Assembly (NCBI GenBank): GCA_035535995.1 | Contig: DATLOZ010000018.1 | Location: 1 to 64,000, forward strand | Length of the DNA stretch: 64,000 nt | Direction of reading: 5' to 3' | DNA from: JANYCO01 sp035535995 | GTDB taxonomy: Bacteria; Bacteroidota; Bacteroidia; Cytophagales; Cytophagaceae | Part shown: in pieces, positions 44,518 through 52,537 of the stretch | Position numbering within the stretch: position 1 is the first letter of the stretch | Layout: each line of letters starts with the position of its first letter | Position numbers and translations under genes: made by a program | The notes under the pieces: generated by a model | What the model was told of the DNA's origin: nothing | The model's input: the letters and a program-made list of their open reading frames with translations, nothing else | The model's database searches: none

Positions 44518-45605
44518 TGAGTAGATATTTTTTGCCAAAATACTTAACAACAATTTTAATAGCTCTTGGCTTATCAATAACTATATTATCTGCGCAGAAT
44601 AAGGACGTTACAATTGGAGCATATTATTTTGATGGTTGGACAGGAAGATATCCCTATCATATTACTCAGTCACTGTTAGATTCTTTTCCAGAACGAGAAC
44701 CTAAATGGGGATGGTTGACCAGTACTCAGAGCATAATAGACGAACAAATTTGCACAGCTTCTGAAGCCGGATTATCTTTCTTTAGTTTTTGCTGGTACTA
44801 CAATGGGAAAAATACCTTTCAAAAAGAACCACTTAACCAAGCTCTCGGATTCTATCTTCAATCAAAATACCGCACTCGTCTGAGGTACTGTTTAATGGTA
44901 GCTAATCACTATGGATTTGAAATAGGGAAAGAAGACTGGCCTTTATTAATAACAGAATGGATAAAATATTTTAAAGGAAATTCATATCTGAACGTTGAAG
45001 GAAAACCGTTGATTATTTTTTTAGGAGTCAAATCAATGATTCAAAGGTTTGGGTCAGTAGAAAATGTACGGTTAGCATTTGATAGTCTCCGAAACGCTGC
45101 CAAAGCTGACGGTTTAGCAGGTGTTACAGTGGCTGTATGTACAAACCCTTTAGAGGAAGAGATTAAACAAACAATAAATTGTGACCCAGACATATTAACT
45201 GGTTATAATTATCATACAGCAGGATTTGTAAAAGGCGAACGATTAATTCCTATAGATAGTTTGAGAACAGGAGAAATAAGAGCATGGAATAAACTCGTCC
45301 AATTAAGTCCATTAAAATATATTCCTGTCTGTACTTTAAACTGGGATCCGAGGCCTTGGGCTACTCGTTCAAATGGGTATTCTAAAGCATCATATTATAT
45401 TGGATATTCGCCCGAATCAGTTTGCCGTTCCACGCAATCAGTACTCTATTGGACAAAGAACCATAGTAAAGCAATGACGAAAGAAAAAATAGTGTTATTA
45501 TATGCCTGGAATGAAAATGGAGAAGGAGCATATTTGACACCTTCCAGAAATGGAACAGATATGCTGCAGGGCGTGCGAAAAGCGTTGATGGAAATTAAAA
45601 AATAA
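44517..45605 (+). CDS. Secreted glycoside hydrolase family 99-like protein
   Basis: A 362-residue protein. The start at 44517 gives a signal peptide (YLTTILIALGLSITILSAQN). The mature part opens VTIGAYYFDGWTGRYPYHIT and contains SFFSFCWYYNGKNTFQKEPL and LPWNENGEG-like VLLYAWNENGEGAYLTPSRN near the end, as in the GH99-like/WbsX domain family often found in polysaccharide clusters. GH99 enzymes act on mannan-type linkages, but the substrate here is open. It overlaps the GT2 stop by one base. A periplasmic polymer-trimming or release role is an inference. Confidence 0.82.
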   Translation: MSRYFLPKYLTTILIALGLSITILSAQNKDVTIGAYYFDGWTGRYPYHITQSLLDSFPEREPKWGWLTSTQSIIDEQICTASEAGLSFFSFCWYYNGKNTFQKEPLNQALGFYLQSKYRTRLRYCLMVANHYGFEIGKEDWPLLITEWIKYFKGNSYLNVEGKPLIIFLGVKSMIQRFGSVENVRLAFDSLRNAAKADGLAGVTVAVCTNPLEEEIKQTINCDPDILTGYNYHTAGFVKGERLIPIDSLRTGEIRAWNKLVQLSPLKYIPVCTLNWDPRPWATRSNGYSKASYYIGYSPESVCRSTQSVLYWTKNHSKAMTKEKIVLLYAWNENGEGAYLTPSRNGTDMLQGVRKALMEIKK

Positions 45606-45664
45606 TTCCTTCGCGCTTCCTGAGTAAAAATGAAAAGCGATGTCAATATTAATTTGATTGTACA

Positions 45665-46747
45665 ATGAATATAGGAATGATTGTGAGGGCTACTTTCTAT
45701 TCTTCGCCAGGAGGCGATACTACGCAAATAGAAATGACCGCCAGATACCTGAGGCGTCTGGGAATAGTTGTAGACATTAAATTAACCAATGATACACTGG
45801 ATTATAAAAAATATGATCTTCTGCATTTTTTCAATATAATAAGACCTGACGATATATTACCTCATATTAACCACGATGTTCCTTTTGTAGTATCCCCTAT
45901 TTTAGTAGATTATTCAGAATATGAAAAGAAAAACCGGCAGGGAATATTAGGAAAGCTTTTTAGTATTTTAAACCCAAGTCAAATCGAATATTTAAAGGCC
46001 TGGGCAAGATGGATAAAAAACGGAGATAAAATTAAATCCTATTACTATTTATCAAATGGACATCACAAATCGCTGATTCGGATTGCCCGGGAAGCCAGAA
46101 TGCTCTTACCTAATTCGGACAGTGAATATTATAGGTTAAAAAAAGAAATAGGATTTGAAGTTCCCTATCTAAAAATACCGAATGCGATAGATCATGAAAT
46201 TTTTCAGGAAAATGTGGCAGAAGAAATACAATTCAAAGATCATGTCTTATGTGTAGGAAGAATAGAAGGAAGAAAAAATCAATTAATGCTTATTAGGGCC
46301 TTAGCAGGTATGGAGATAAATCTTTCCATTATAGGAAAGCCCTCTCCTAATCATATTGCTTACTATGAAGAATGTAAGCGAGTAGCATCGGGATATAATA
46401 ATATCCATTTTATAGAACAGATAGATCACTCCAAACTACCAGGCATTTATAAAGCTTCCAAGGTTCATGTGTTAGCCAGTTGGTTTGAAACAACAGGCTT
46501 AAGTTCGCTTGAAGCAGCTGCGATGGGTTGTAATATCGTAGTTACCAAAAAAGGCGATACAGAGGAATATTTTGGTGAAAAAGCATATTATTGCGAACCT
46601 GATGATGTAGATTCGATTCGTACAGCAATTGTACAAGCCTATACAAATACGAGAATGCCAGGATTACGTGATTTTATTTTTAATCATTACACCTGGTCGC
46701 AAGCAGCGCAACAGACACTAAAGGCATATAAAATTGTGCTGGAATAA
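45665..46747 (+). CDS. Glycosyltransferase family 4
   Basis: A 360-residue GT-B enzyme. The N-terminus MNIGMIVRATFYSSPGGDTT has the Gly-rich loop; the donor domain has HVLCVGRIEGRKNQLMLIRA, then IEQIDHSKLPGIYKASKVHV and the motif WFETTGLSSLEAAAMGCNIV with the catalytic E-x7-E pattern. It is the last of the AT-rich locus genes, and a 59-base gap separates it from the GH99-like gene. Confidence 0.93.
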   Translation: MNIGMIVRATFYSSPGGDTTQIEMTARYLRRLGIVVDIKLTNDTLDYKKYDLLHFFNIIRPDDILPHINHDVPFVVSPILVDYSEYEKKNRQGILGKLFSILNPSQIEYLKAWARWIKNGDKIKSYYYLSNGHHKSLIRIAREARMLLPNSDSEYYRLKKEIGFEVPYLKIPNAIDHEIFQENVAEEIQFKDHVLCVGRIEGRKNQLMLIRALAGMEINLSIIGKPSPNHIAYYEECKRVASGYNNIHFIEQIDHSKLPGIYKASKVHVLASWFETTGLSSLEAAAMGCNIVVTKKGDTEEYFGEKAYYCEPDDVDSIRTAIVQAYTNTRMPGLRDFIFNHYTWSQAAQQTLKAYKIVLE

Positions 46748-46750
46748 ATT

Positions 46751-46766
46751 TCACGAATATTCGTGA
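46751..46766. promoter_or_regulatory. Perfect 16-bp palindrome TCACGAATATTCGTGA
   Basis: An 8-bp inverted repeat without spacer, 3 bases after the glycosyltransferase stop. No T tract follows directly, so it looks more like a protein-binding site than a terminator. It occurs once in the window. Confidence 0.5.
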
Positions 46767-46891
46767 TGACAAAGTATGCAGTACTTCATTACAAGGGTAT
46801 CAAACGAAAAAAAGGACTGCTATTTATAAATTCTGGGTCGTAATAGCACTCTTATATTATTAATAAATAGATAAAGAATATTGGAACAAAT

Positions 46892-46899
46892 TATATTTA
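46892..46899 (+). promoter_or_regulatory. -7 element four bases before the last glycosyltransferase
   Basis: TATATTTA, then AAAA and the ATG at 46904. One mismatch to TAnnTTTG. No -33 element is visible. It suggests that the following gene has its own leaderless transcript. Confidence 0.4.
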
Positions 46900-46903
46900 A
46901 AAA

Positions 46904-48010
46904 ATGAACATCGCCATCCTGGGTACCCGCGGCATTCCCAATCACTACGGAGGCTACGAACAATTTGCAGAATACCTTTCACTGGGCCTTGTTAAGAAAG
47001 GACATACAGTAGCAGTTTACAATTCACATACACACCCATACCAGGAAAAAAATTGGCAAGGCGTAGAGATCATACACTGCAATGACCCGGAAGACAAACT
47101 AGGAACGGCAGGCCAGTTTCTCTATGACCTCAACTGCATCAGAGATTCCCGGAAACGAAATTTTGATATCATTCTTCAACTAGGCTATACCAGCAGCTCT
47201 GTTTGGGGTTGGATGCTTCCGAAAAAATCTGTAATAACTACCAACATGGATGGGTTGGAATGGAAGCGTAGTAAGTATTCAAGGCCAGTACAAAAATTTC
47301 TATTACTGGCGGAAAGGCTCGGCATGAAATACAGCGACTATCATATCGCCGACTCGGTAGCTATTCAGGAATATCTTAAAAAGAAATTTGGAAAGGATTC
47401 TGTCTATATTCCTTATGGAGCACATGTATTCAACAATTCCGATCCGTCGATTTTAAAAGAGTACAACTTATCGCCCAATGCATACGATATGCTCATCGCA
47501 CGCCTGGAGCCGGAGAATAATATTGAAATGGTTTTGGATGGAGCAGTTCTTTCCGGTCTTAACAGAACATTTATAATAGTTGGGAAGCATCAAACGAAGT
47601 ATGGAGAATTTCTAAAAGAGAAATACAAACAACATTCTTTTATCAGATTTGTAGGCGGCATTTATGATATTACTAAACTCAATAACATCCGTTATTACTC
47701 TAACTTATATTTTCACGGACACTCTGTAGGAGGTACCAACCCGTCCTTATTAGAGGCAATGGCCTCCCATGCCCTGATCTGTGCGCATAACAATGATTTT
47801 AACCGATATATTATTGGCAATGAAGGCTACTATTTTGGTAATCCGCAAGAGGTAGCAGAGATACTGAAAAGTGAAAATAAAAACAGAGAGGTAAACCAAC
47901 AATACCTTAATACTAATTTACAAAAGATAGCCACTATCTACGATTGGAATCGGATCATTGACCAGTATGAAGACCACTTCAATTCAATTTTAGGAAAACC
48001 TACCCGTTAG
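46904..48010 (+). CDS. DUF1972 glycosyltransferase (rhamnosyltransferase-like)
   Basis: A 368-residue GT-B enzyme. It opens MNIAILGTRGIPNHYGGYEQ, the DUF1972 signature. The DUF1972 part contains IILQLGYTSSSVWGWMLPKK and TTNMDGLEWKRSKYSRP, and the GT4 donor domain has MLIARLEPENNIEMVLDGAV and FHGHSVGGTNPSLLEAMASH (catalytic Glu). Proteins with this layout are often annotated as rhamnosyltransferases. Base composition is closer to the flanking genome than to the preceding locus genes, and it has its own -7 element. Confidence 0.92.
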   Translation: MNIAILGTRGIPNHYGGYEQFAEYLSLGLVKKGHTVAVYNSHTHPYQEKNWQGVEIIHCNDPEDKLGTAGQFLYDLNCIRDSRKRNFDIILQLGYTSSSVWGWMLPKKSVITTNMDGLEWKRSKYSRPVQKFLLLAERLGMKYSDYHIADSVAIQEYLKKKFGKDSVYIPYGAHVFNNSDPSILKEYNLSPNAYDMLIARLEPENNIEMVLDGAVLSGLNRTFIIVGKHQTKYGEFLKEKYKQHSFIRFVGGIYDITKLNNIRYYSNLYFHGHSVGGTNPSLLEAMASHALICAHNNDFNRYIIGNEGYYFGNPQEVAEILKSENKNREVNQQYLNTNLQKIATIYDWNRIIDQYEDHFNSILGKPTR

Positions 48011-48023
48011 TCTTTAAAGGGAC

Positions 48024-48055
48024 GATGCCAAATACCTTTACCGGTATCTGGCATC
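48024..48055. repeat. GATGCCGGAT-family hairpin, compact copy
   Basis: GATGCCAAATACC (48024-48036) pairs with GGTATCTGGCATC (48043-48055) with one mismatch and a 6-base loop. It lies between two convergent genes and probably terminates one or both. Confidence 0.75.
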
Positions 48056-48079
48056 TATAAACCAAAACGAGATCTTAAA

Positions 48080-49528
48080 TTATCTTACAATAATCTTCTG
48101 GCTGTAGATAGAGTTGTCAGAAGAAGCAATTACCATGTACATTCCAGGAGCCAGCGCTGGCTCTGGGTTGACAGCTACCAGTTGGTGATTTTCAGTATCC
48201 AAAATTACTTTTGAATAGTATTCTTGTCCTTGCATATCACGTACGACGATCAAAGCATTCTGTCCGTTGTCAGGAATTGAAACACGCATTACTTCTCCTG
48301 AGTTTGATGGATTTGGACATACAGTTAATCCGGTAGAAGGAGTATAGTTGAAACAGATCACTACAGAATAAGTGCTTTTGCCATCGAAATCAGTTTGTTT
48401 AATTCTGTAATAAGACATACCGTTTTTCAGTTCAGCATCCGTTACAGCGTAAGAACGTACAGTGTTGCTGTTGCCAGCGCCTTTTACTGTAGCGATTGAT
48501 GAGAATGTAACCGCATCAGAGGATTTTTCTACAGTAAAGTGACTGTTGTTGATTTCAGTAGCAGTTTCCCAGGTTAGTTCAACGCCGTCTTCTTTTTTGT
48601 TGGCTTTGAATTCTACAAAAGAAATCGGTAGAGAAATATCATCTTTAATTTTTACCTGAGTAGTGTTAGAGTTTCCACTTACGCCATTTGCGAAGCTGGC
48701 TTTTACACGATAGTAGTATGTGTTGCCAGGAGTCAGATTTGATACTGTATAGCTGGTTACGTTTCCTACATTTAAGTTAGAGTAGATCGCGCCAGTGAAA
48801 TTGCTATCGCTTGCCACATCAAGAGAGTAGTTGATCGGGTTAGTAGTGGCGATTGGATTCCAGTTAGCAGAGAAACTATTGGTAGTGATTTGAGAAGCAG
48901 CATAAGTAACCGGTTTGATAGGAGTTAAAGTTAAAGCTCCTTGTGAGTGTATGGCCAGATTTACCCAACGGAACTCTACTGTAGTAGAAGGATCAATGTA
49001 TCCAGTCCACACATTTGTATGAGATTGGCAGCAGCCGATAAATTTGAATACCATAACACCATTTATGAACAAGTATCCGTTGTCATCCAGCAAAGGAATA
49101 TCCAATTGATACATACCCGCAGCAATATTTGTTCTTTTGTAAGAAACCGTATGTACAGATCCAATTGGAGTAATTCCCGTGTAGGCTTGTCCACTTGCAG
49201 CGTTTGCATCAGAAGGTACCCCTGTGTAGGAATAAGCAAAACGACTAGTGGATTTAAAGCTTAAATTGTTTTCTGTATAATAGCCATAGTAGGTAGCAGT
49301 AGAAGGAGTAGCCATCATATTGCCATTGTAGCAGTAAGCGATCCAGTTACCGTTCCCGAATACTGAAGGATTGCCAGGAGCTGTAGTATTATAGTTACTG
49401 TTGTTGTTACCATTATTATTACCAGTATTATTATTGCTGCTGTTACCATTATTGTTAGCACTATTGGAAGTTTGTCCGAAGCTGCTTAGTGCGATAAGTG
49501 CGAATAATAAAGTGTATAGTGATTTCAT
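48080..49528 (-). CDS. T9SS cargo protein with fibronectin type III domain
   Basis: A 482-residue secreted protein. Signal peptide in residues 1-18 (ending SSFGQ); an Asn-rich low-complexity linker (residues about 20-52); a beta-rich domain of about 160 residues (NWIAYCYNGNMMATPSTATY; DNGYLFINGVMVFKF); a fibronectin type III domain (AASQITTNSFSANWNPIATT; LTPGNTYYYRVKASFANGVS); a second beta-sandwich (VELTWETATEINNSHFTVEK); and a C-terminal type IX sorting domain (residues about 400-482, TGLTVCPNPSNSGEVMRVSI ending QKIIVR). It would be secreted through the type IX system and anchored or released at the surface. Ligand unknown. Confidence 0.9.
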   Translation of the reverse strand: MKSLYTLLFALIALSSFGQTSNSANNNGNSSNNNTGNNNGNNNSNYNTTAPGNPSVFGNGNWIAYCYNGNMMATPSTATYYGYYTENNLSFKSTSRFAYSYTGVPSDANAASGQAYTGITPIGSVHTVSYKRTNIAAGMYQLDIPLLDDNGYLFINGVMVFKFIGCCQSHTNVWTGYIDPSTTVEFRWVNLAIHSQGALTLTPIKPVTYAASQITTNSFSANWNPIATTNPINYSLDVASDSNFTGAIYSNLNVGNVTSYTVSNLTPGNTYYYRVKASFANGVSGNSNTTQVKIKDDISLPISFVEFKANKKEDGVELTWETATEINNSHFTVEKSSDAVTFSSIATVKGAGNSNTVRSYAVTDAELKNGMSYYRIKQTDFDGKSTYSVVICFNYTPSTGLTVCPNPSNSGEVMRVSIPDNGQNALIVVRDMQGQEYYSKVILDTENHQLVAVNPEPALAPGMYMVIASSDNSIYSQKIIVR

Positions 49529-49809
49529 GATCGTTTCAGTTTATATAGATCTAAACGCGTCTGATTGGATCAAGCTGGATATATTAGCTTAAGCCGGTGA
49601 ATTACTCGATGAATGGTAAATTATATCTGATGAATGGATTTCCCCTGTTTAGCCGATGGCCGAGGGGTTGCAACTTGGTGGGAACACAGCCTGATAGCGC
49701 AGTGTAGAGTGAGAGATGGATATCAGGTTAAATTGTTTCATAGGGGTTTTTACGGATGGTAGTTAAATAATGTTTAAAAAAATATCGATTTATTTTTAAA
49801 AATCATTTT

Positions 49810-50110
49810 TTAATTAAAAGCACCCTTTGAAGTAGGTACGCTACAAGCCTTTACTATAAAGGATTTCAGTGCAACAGGAAAAATGAGCGAAACAACTAAG
49901 AACGCAGTTGGTGTAAAAAACCAAATAAGTATTTTCCCAGTAAAGAACAAAAAATGATTGTTGGATTTTCCATCTAGCCCTCCCTCTACAGTAAGCGTCC
50001 GGCAAAGGACAGCGAAGGTCATTACTATCTATCCGGTATTTCAACCGCGTACCACGAACTCACTGCTTGACCAGGCATGGCTGAAACGCTCGATGTATAA
50101 GGCAGGAAGA
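49810..50110 (+). pseudogene. Possible decayed coding remnant; rest of gap unassigned
   Basis: On the plus strand two coding-like stretches occur in different frames without usable starts: KAPFEVGTLQAFTIKDFSAT onward (from about 49817, ending at a TGA near 49953) and PAKDSEGHYYLSGISTAYHE (from 49999, ending at a TGA about 50070), then a short QAWLKRSMYKAGRMDW. Codon choice looks genuine, but frameshifts and stops interrupt it. I cannot name the ancestor. The gap from 49529 to 49800 holds a GC-richer patch, CCCCT to AGGGG at 49647-49672, that can fold (inner GCC-GAT-GGC), without a known RNA family. Confidence 0.35.
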
Positions 50111-50150
50111 ATGGATTGGCCTGGGATATTGTAGAATCTTACACCAAGCT

Positions 50151-50531
50151 TTAATGAACGTTTTGATTTTTCGCTTTATAAATTTTACTTATCTGAAACA
50201 AAAGCCAGCCAAAGCTTATGCCTAATGTATTGCTGGTAAGATCTAATAAAGTAAAAGTGCGGCCGGGAATCCAGAGCTGGGTGATCTCTAAAAGAAAAGC
50301 AAGCATCCAAAGCGTAAGACAAATGATCAGCGGACGGATGAACGAAGATAAAGTAAACAGCAATACCACAGAAGACACAAAAAAATAACTGCCATGAAAA
50401 AGCATATCCAACGCCCAGTGATACTCAAGTCCCATATGATCTTCGGGATGAAAGTCGGGCCAATTGCAAAACAGGCAAGTAAATAGGAAAACAATAAAAA
50501 CAATTGTATAGCGAAGGGACTCTTTTTTCAT
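50151..50531 (-). CDS. VanZ family membrane protein
   Basis: A 126-residue inner-membrane protein with four hydrophobic segments. The VanZ-like pattern is visible: WALDMLFHGSYFFVSSVVLL and AFLLEITQLWIPGRTFTLLD followed by LTSNTLGISFG, where the family conserves Glu, Gln and Asp-xx-xN. Its best-known member lowers teicoplanin susceptibility, but most family members are uncharacterised. An exact -7 box lies four bases upstream of the ATG. Confidence 0.88.
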   Translation of the reverse strand: MKKESLRYTIVFIVFLFTCLFCNWPDFHPEDHMGLEYHWALDMLFHGSYFFVSSVVLLFTLSSFIRPLIICLTLWMLAFLLEITQLWIPGRTFTLLDLTSNTLGISFGWLLFQISKIYKAKNQNVH

Positions 50532-50535
50532 GGTT

Positions 50536-50543
50536 CAAATATA
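50536..50543 (-). promoter_or_regulatory. -7 element four bases before vanZ-like ATG
   Basis: On the minus strand TATATTTG (exact), then AACC and ATG. The clearest example with 56886-56893 of the leaderless arrangement in this window. Confidence 0.55.
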
Positions 50544-50615
50544 AACACAAAACCTGTGCTTATAGCATAGAGAAAGAGCATACTGGAGAATTGAATCTTA
50601 GGCTGAAGTTACTAA

Positions 50616-50638
50616 TAGCCCTGCACAAAGCAGGGCTA
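50616..50638. repeat. Hairpin TAGCCCTGC / GCAGGGCTA; rest of the gap empty
   Basis: A perfect 9-bp stem with loop ACAAA. It is a single copy of a further palindromic type. The gap from 50544 to 50936 otherwise shows no convincing gene; a minus-strand open stretch of about 75 codons near 50690-50915 lacks a start codon and a recognisable product. Confidence 0.7.
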
Positions 50639-50936
50639 CCAGCAAGGGTAAGAGGTTTCGCATTATAATCGTTGTAGCTGCTTGTAGTATGAGCCTCTTT
50701 ACGGCAAAGGAATGAGAATGTTATTGAAGCAAGGAAAGCAAGTGAACAGCACTATGTAAGATTGCTTTATGAAAGAAGAAGATTTAAATGCATCAAAAGC
50801 ACCTTTAACTCTTTTTACAAATAAAATATACCTCCAATGACATAGAATGGAATGTATGCTGTGGACCGTAATAACCTTAATTACAAGGTCTGCCGTAATG
50901 CCAGGGCTGGAAATCGTAGCATTACTATTACTCCTG

Positions 50937-52445
50937 TTAAATCCCTAAATAGATCCGAAAAACAGTACCCTGGTCGATCGTACTCTCTACTTCGATCTTT
51001 CCGGCCATTAGCTCTACTTGTGTTTTGACCAGGTGCAGTCCAAGTCCTTTTCCTTCGATTTGAGGATGAAAGCGTTTGTAAAGATGAAAAACCTTATCCC
51101 GGTTCTTCTCCAGATCGAAGCCCATTCCATTGTCGGCAAACGTGAGGCAAACATACAGATCAGTGGTAACCTCGGTATGAATAGCGATCTGCAGCGGTAC
51201 GTCCTTTCGTTTATATTTAATAGAATTGGACATCAGGTTGAGCAGGATGCTTTGCAAAAAACTTTTCACTGTATACATATTTTTCACTTTCGAAAAATCG
51301 ACCCGCAAAGAAAGTGCTGCTTCTTCAATCTGTCCTTTCAATAGGTCGCGTACAATGCTTAGTTCTTCTTCCAGGTCTACATCTGTCTTATGAAGATCTG
51401 TCCCCGACTGCGAAAGCACCAGGTTGAGATCCTTAATGATATTATCCAGGTGCAAAGCTGAGGTCCGGATATGCCCGATGACTTCTTCTCTGAAAAGGTC
51501 GTCCTTGTTTTGCTCAAACAACGTTACCAATCCGAGGAGCGTCACAATAGGCCCACGTAAATTGTGTGAAATAATATAGGAGTATTGGTTAAGCCGCTGA
51601 TTCTGCTGCACCAGCTCGTGGTTTATTTTTTCTAATTTTTCCTCGTTGGTTTTTCTTTCGGTCGTTTCCACGCCTACCAGTGAAATGCCGGTCATCACGT
51701 TGTTTTCGTACATCGGCTGTAGCATCATCTCAAGGTAAAAACTCTGCGACTTTTCGTGGATCATATAATGACGCTCATAGATCACCACTTCTCCTTTTTT
51801 GCTTCGTTCAAAATCTTTGTTGAAACGGTCTCTGTATTCTGCACGCAGAAATTCACACATGCGAAGTCCAACTTCGATCGGTTTTGTAAATAAAAGACGG
51901 CTCGTTTCAAGTGCGCGCTGGTTAAACCATACCAACTGCTGATCAAGATCCATCAGGATGTGCAGGTGTTGTGAGCTCCCAAAAAGCGCTTTCAGTTTCC
52001 GCTCATTTTCCAGGATCCCTTTTTCAGAAAGCTTTTGCGTAGTGACATCGCGGCTGATAAAATAAGCGGATTCAATAAAACCGGTTTCATCTTTGATCGG
52101 CGCTACATAGTTGTGAAAATAACGGTAAACATTCATTACCCGGCCTTCAGATTCATAGCGTACCGTCTCGCCGGAAGAAAAAACTTTTTCCAACGCTTCC
52201 CGCATTTTTTCTCTAAGTTCTTCAGAGGTTACCGTAAAAATATCTTTCCCCTTTAGCCCGCCCAGCTTATCCAGGGGGTAGCCTGGAATATGACACACCA
52301 TCATTCGATACTCCCGGTCGAGCTGCACGATCACATCGGGCGAAGCTTCGAAGAGTACCTTGTACTTGTTCTCTTTCAGTTCTTGTTTAAGGAGTAAAAT
52401 CTCCTCCCGGAGTTTCCGGTTTTCTTCTTCCAGGTTGTTTGACAT
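50937..52445 (-). CDS. Soluble PAS-domain sensor histidine kinase
   Basis: A 502-residue two-component kinase with no transmembrane segment, so it senses inside the cell. Order: a short N-terminal coiled coil; PAS domain 1 (KVLFEASPDVIVQLDREYRM, to about 145); PAS domain 2 (LKALFGSSQHLHILMDLDQQ, to about 275); a dimerisation domain with the phospho-acceptor His in YSYIISHNLRGPIVTLLGLV; and a HATPase domain with LLNLMSNSIKYKRKDVPL (N box), ADNGMGFDLEKN (G1) and IEGKGLGLHLVK (G2). No response regulator lies beside it, so it is an orphan kinase in this window. Confidence 0.92.
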   Translation of the reverse strand: MSNNLEEENRKLREEILLLKQELKENKYKVLFEASPDVIVQLDREYRMMVCHIPGYPLDKLGGLKGKDIFTVTSEELREKMREALEKVFSSGETVRYESEGRVMNVYRYFHNYVAPIKDETGFIESAYFISRDVTTQKLSEKGILENERKLKALFGSSQHLHILMDLDQQLVWFNQRALETSRLLFTKPIEVGLRMCEFLRAEYRDRFNKDFERSKKGEVVIYERHYMIHEKSQSFYLEMMLQPMYENNVMTGISLVGVETTERKTNEEKLEKINHELVQQNQRLNQYSYIISHNLRGPIVTLLGLVTLFEQNKDDLFREEVIGHIRTSALHLDNIIKDLNLVLSQSGTDLHKTDVDLEEELSIVRDLLKGQIEEAALSLRVDFSKVKNMYTVKSFLQSILLNLMSNSIKYKRKDVPLQIAIHTEVTTDLYVCLTFADNGMGFDLEKNRDKVFHLYKRFHPQIEGKGLGLHLVKTQVELMAGKIEVESTIDQGTVFRIYLGI

Positions 52446-52495
52446 GTAGCCGCGTTTCCTTTATCTCTTTATTATTGGTAATGATTAGCACAGAT

Positions 52496-52525
52496 TATCT
52501 GGAATCTGGCATCTGGAATCCGGCA
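52496..52525. repeat. Single arm of the GATGCCGGAT repeat family
   Basis: TATCTGGAATCTGGCATCTG (52496-52515) continues as GAATCCGGCA. It lies between the histidine kinase and PD40/TPR genes. No inverted partner was found nearby, so it may be a half element. Confidence 0.6.
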
Positions 52526-52537
52526 CCCAAATAGATT

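Noticed and set aside
49380..49460. Repetitive tract resembling a CRISPR or minisatellite
   Set aside because: It is the coding sequence of the Asn-rich linker, with no spacers and no regular unit.
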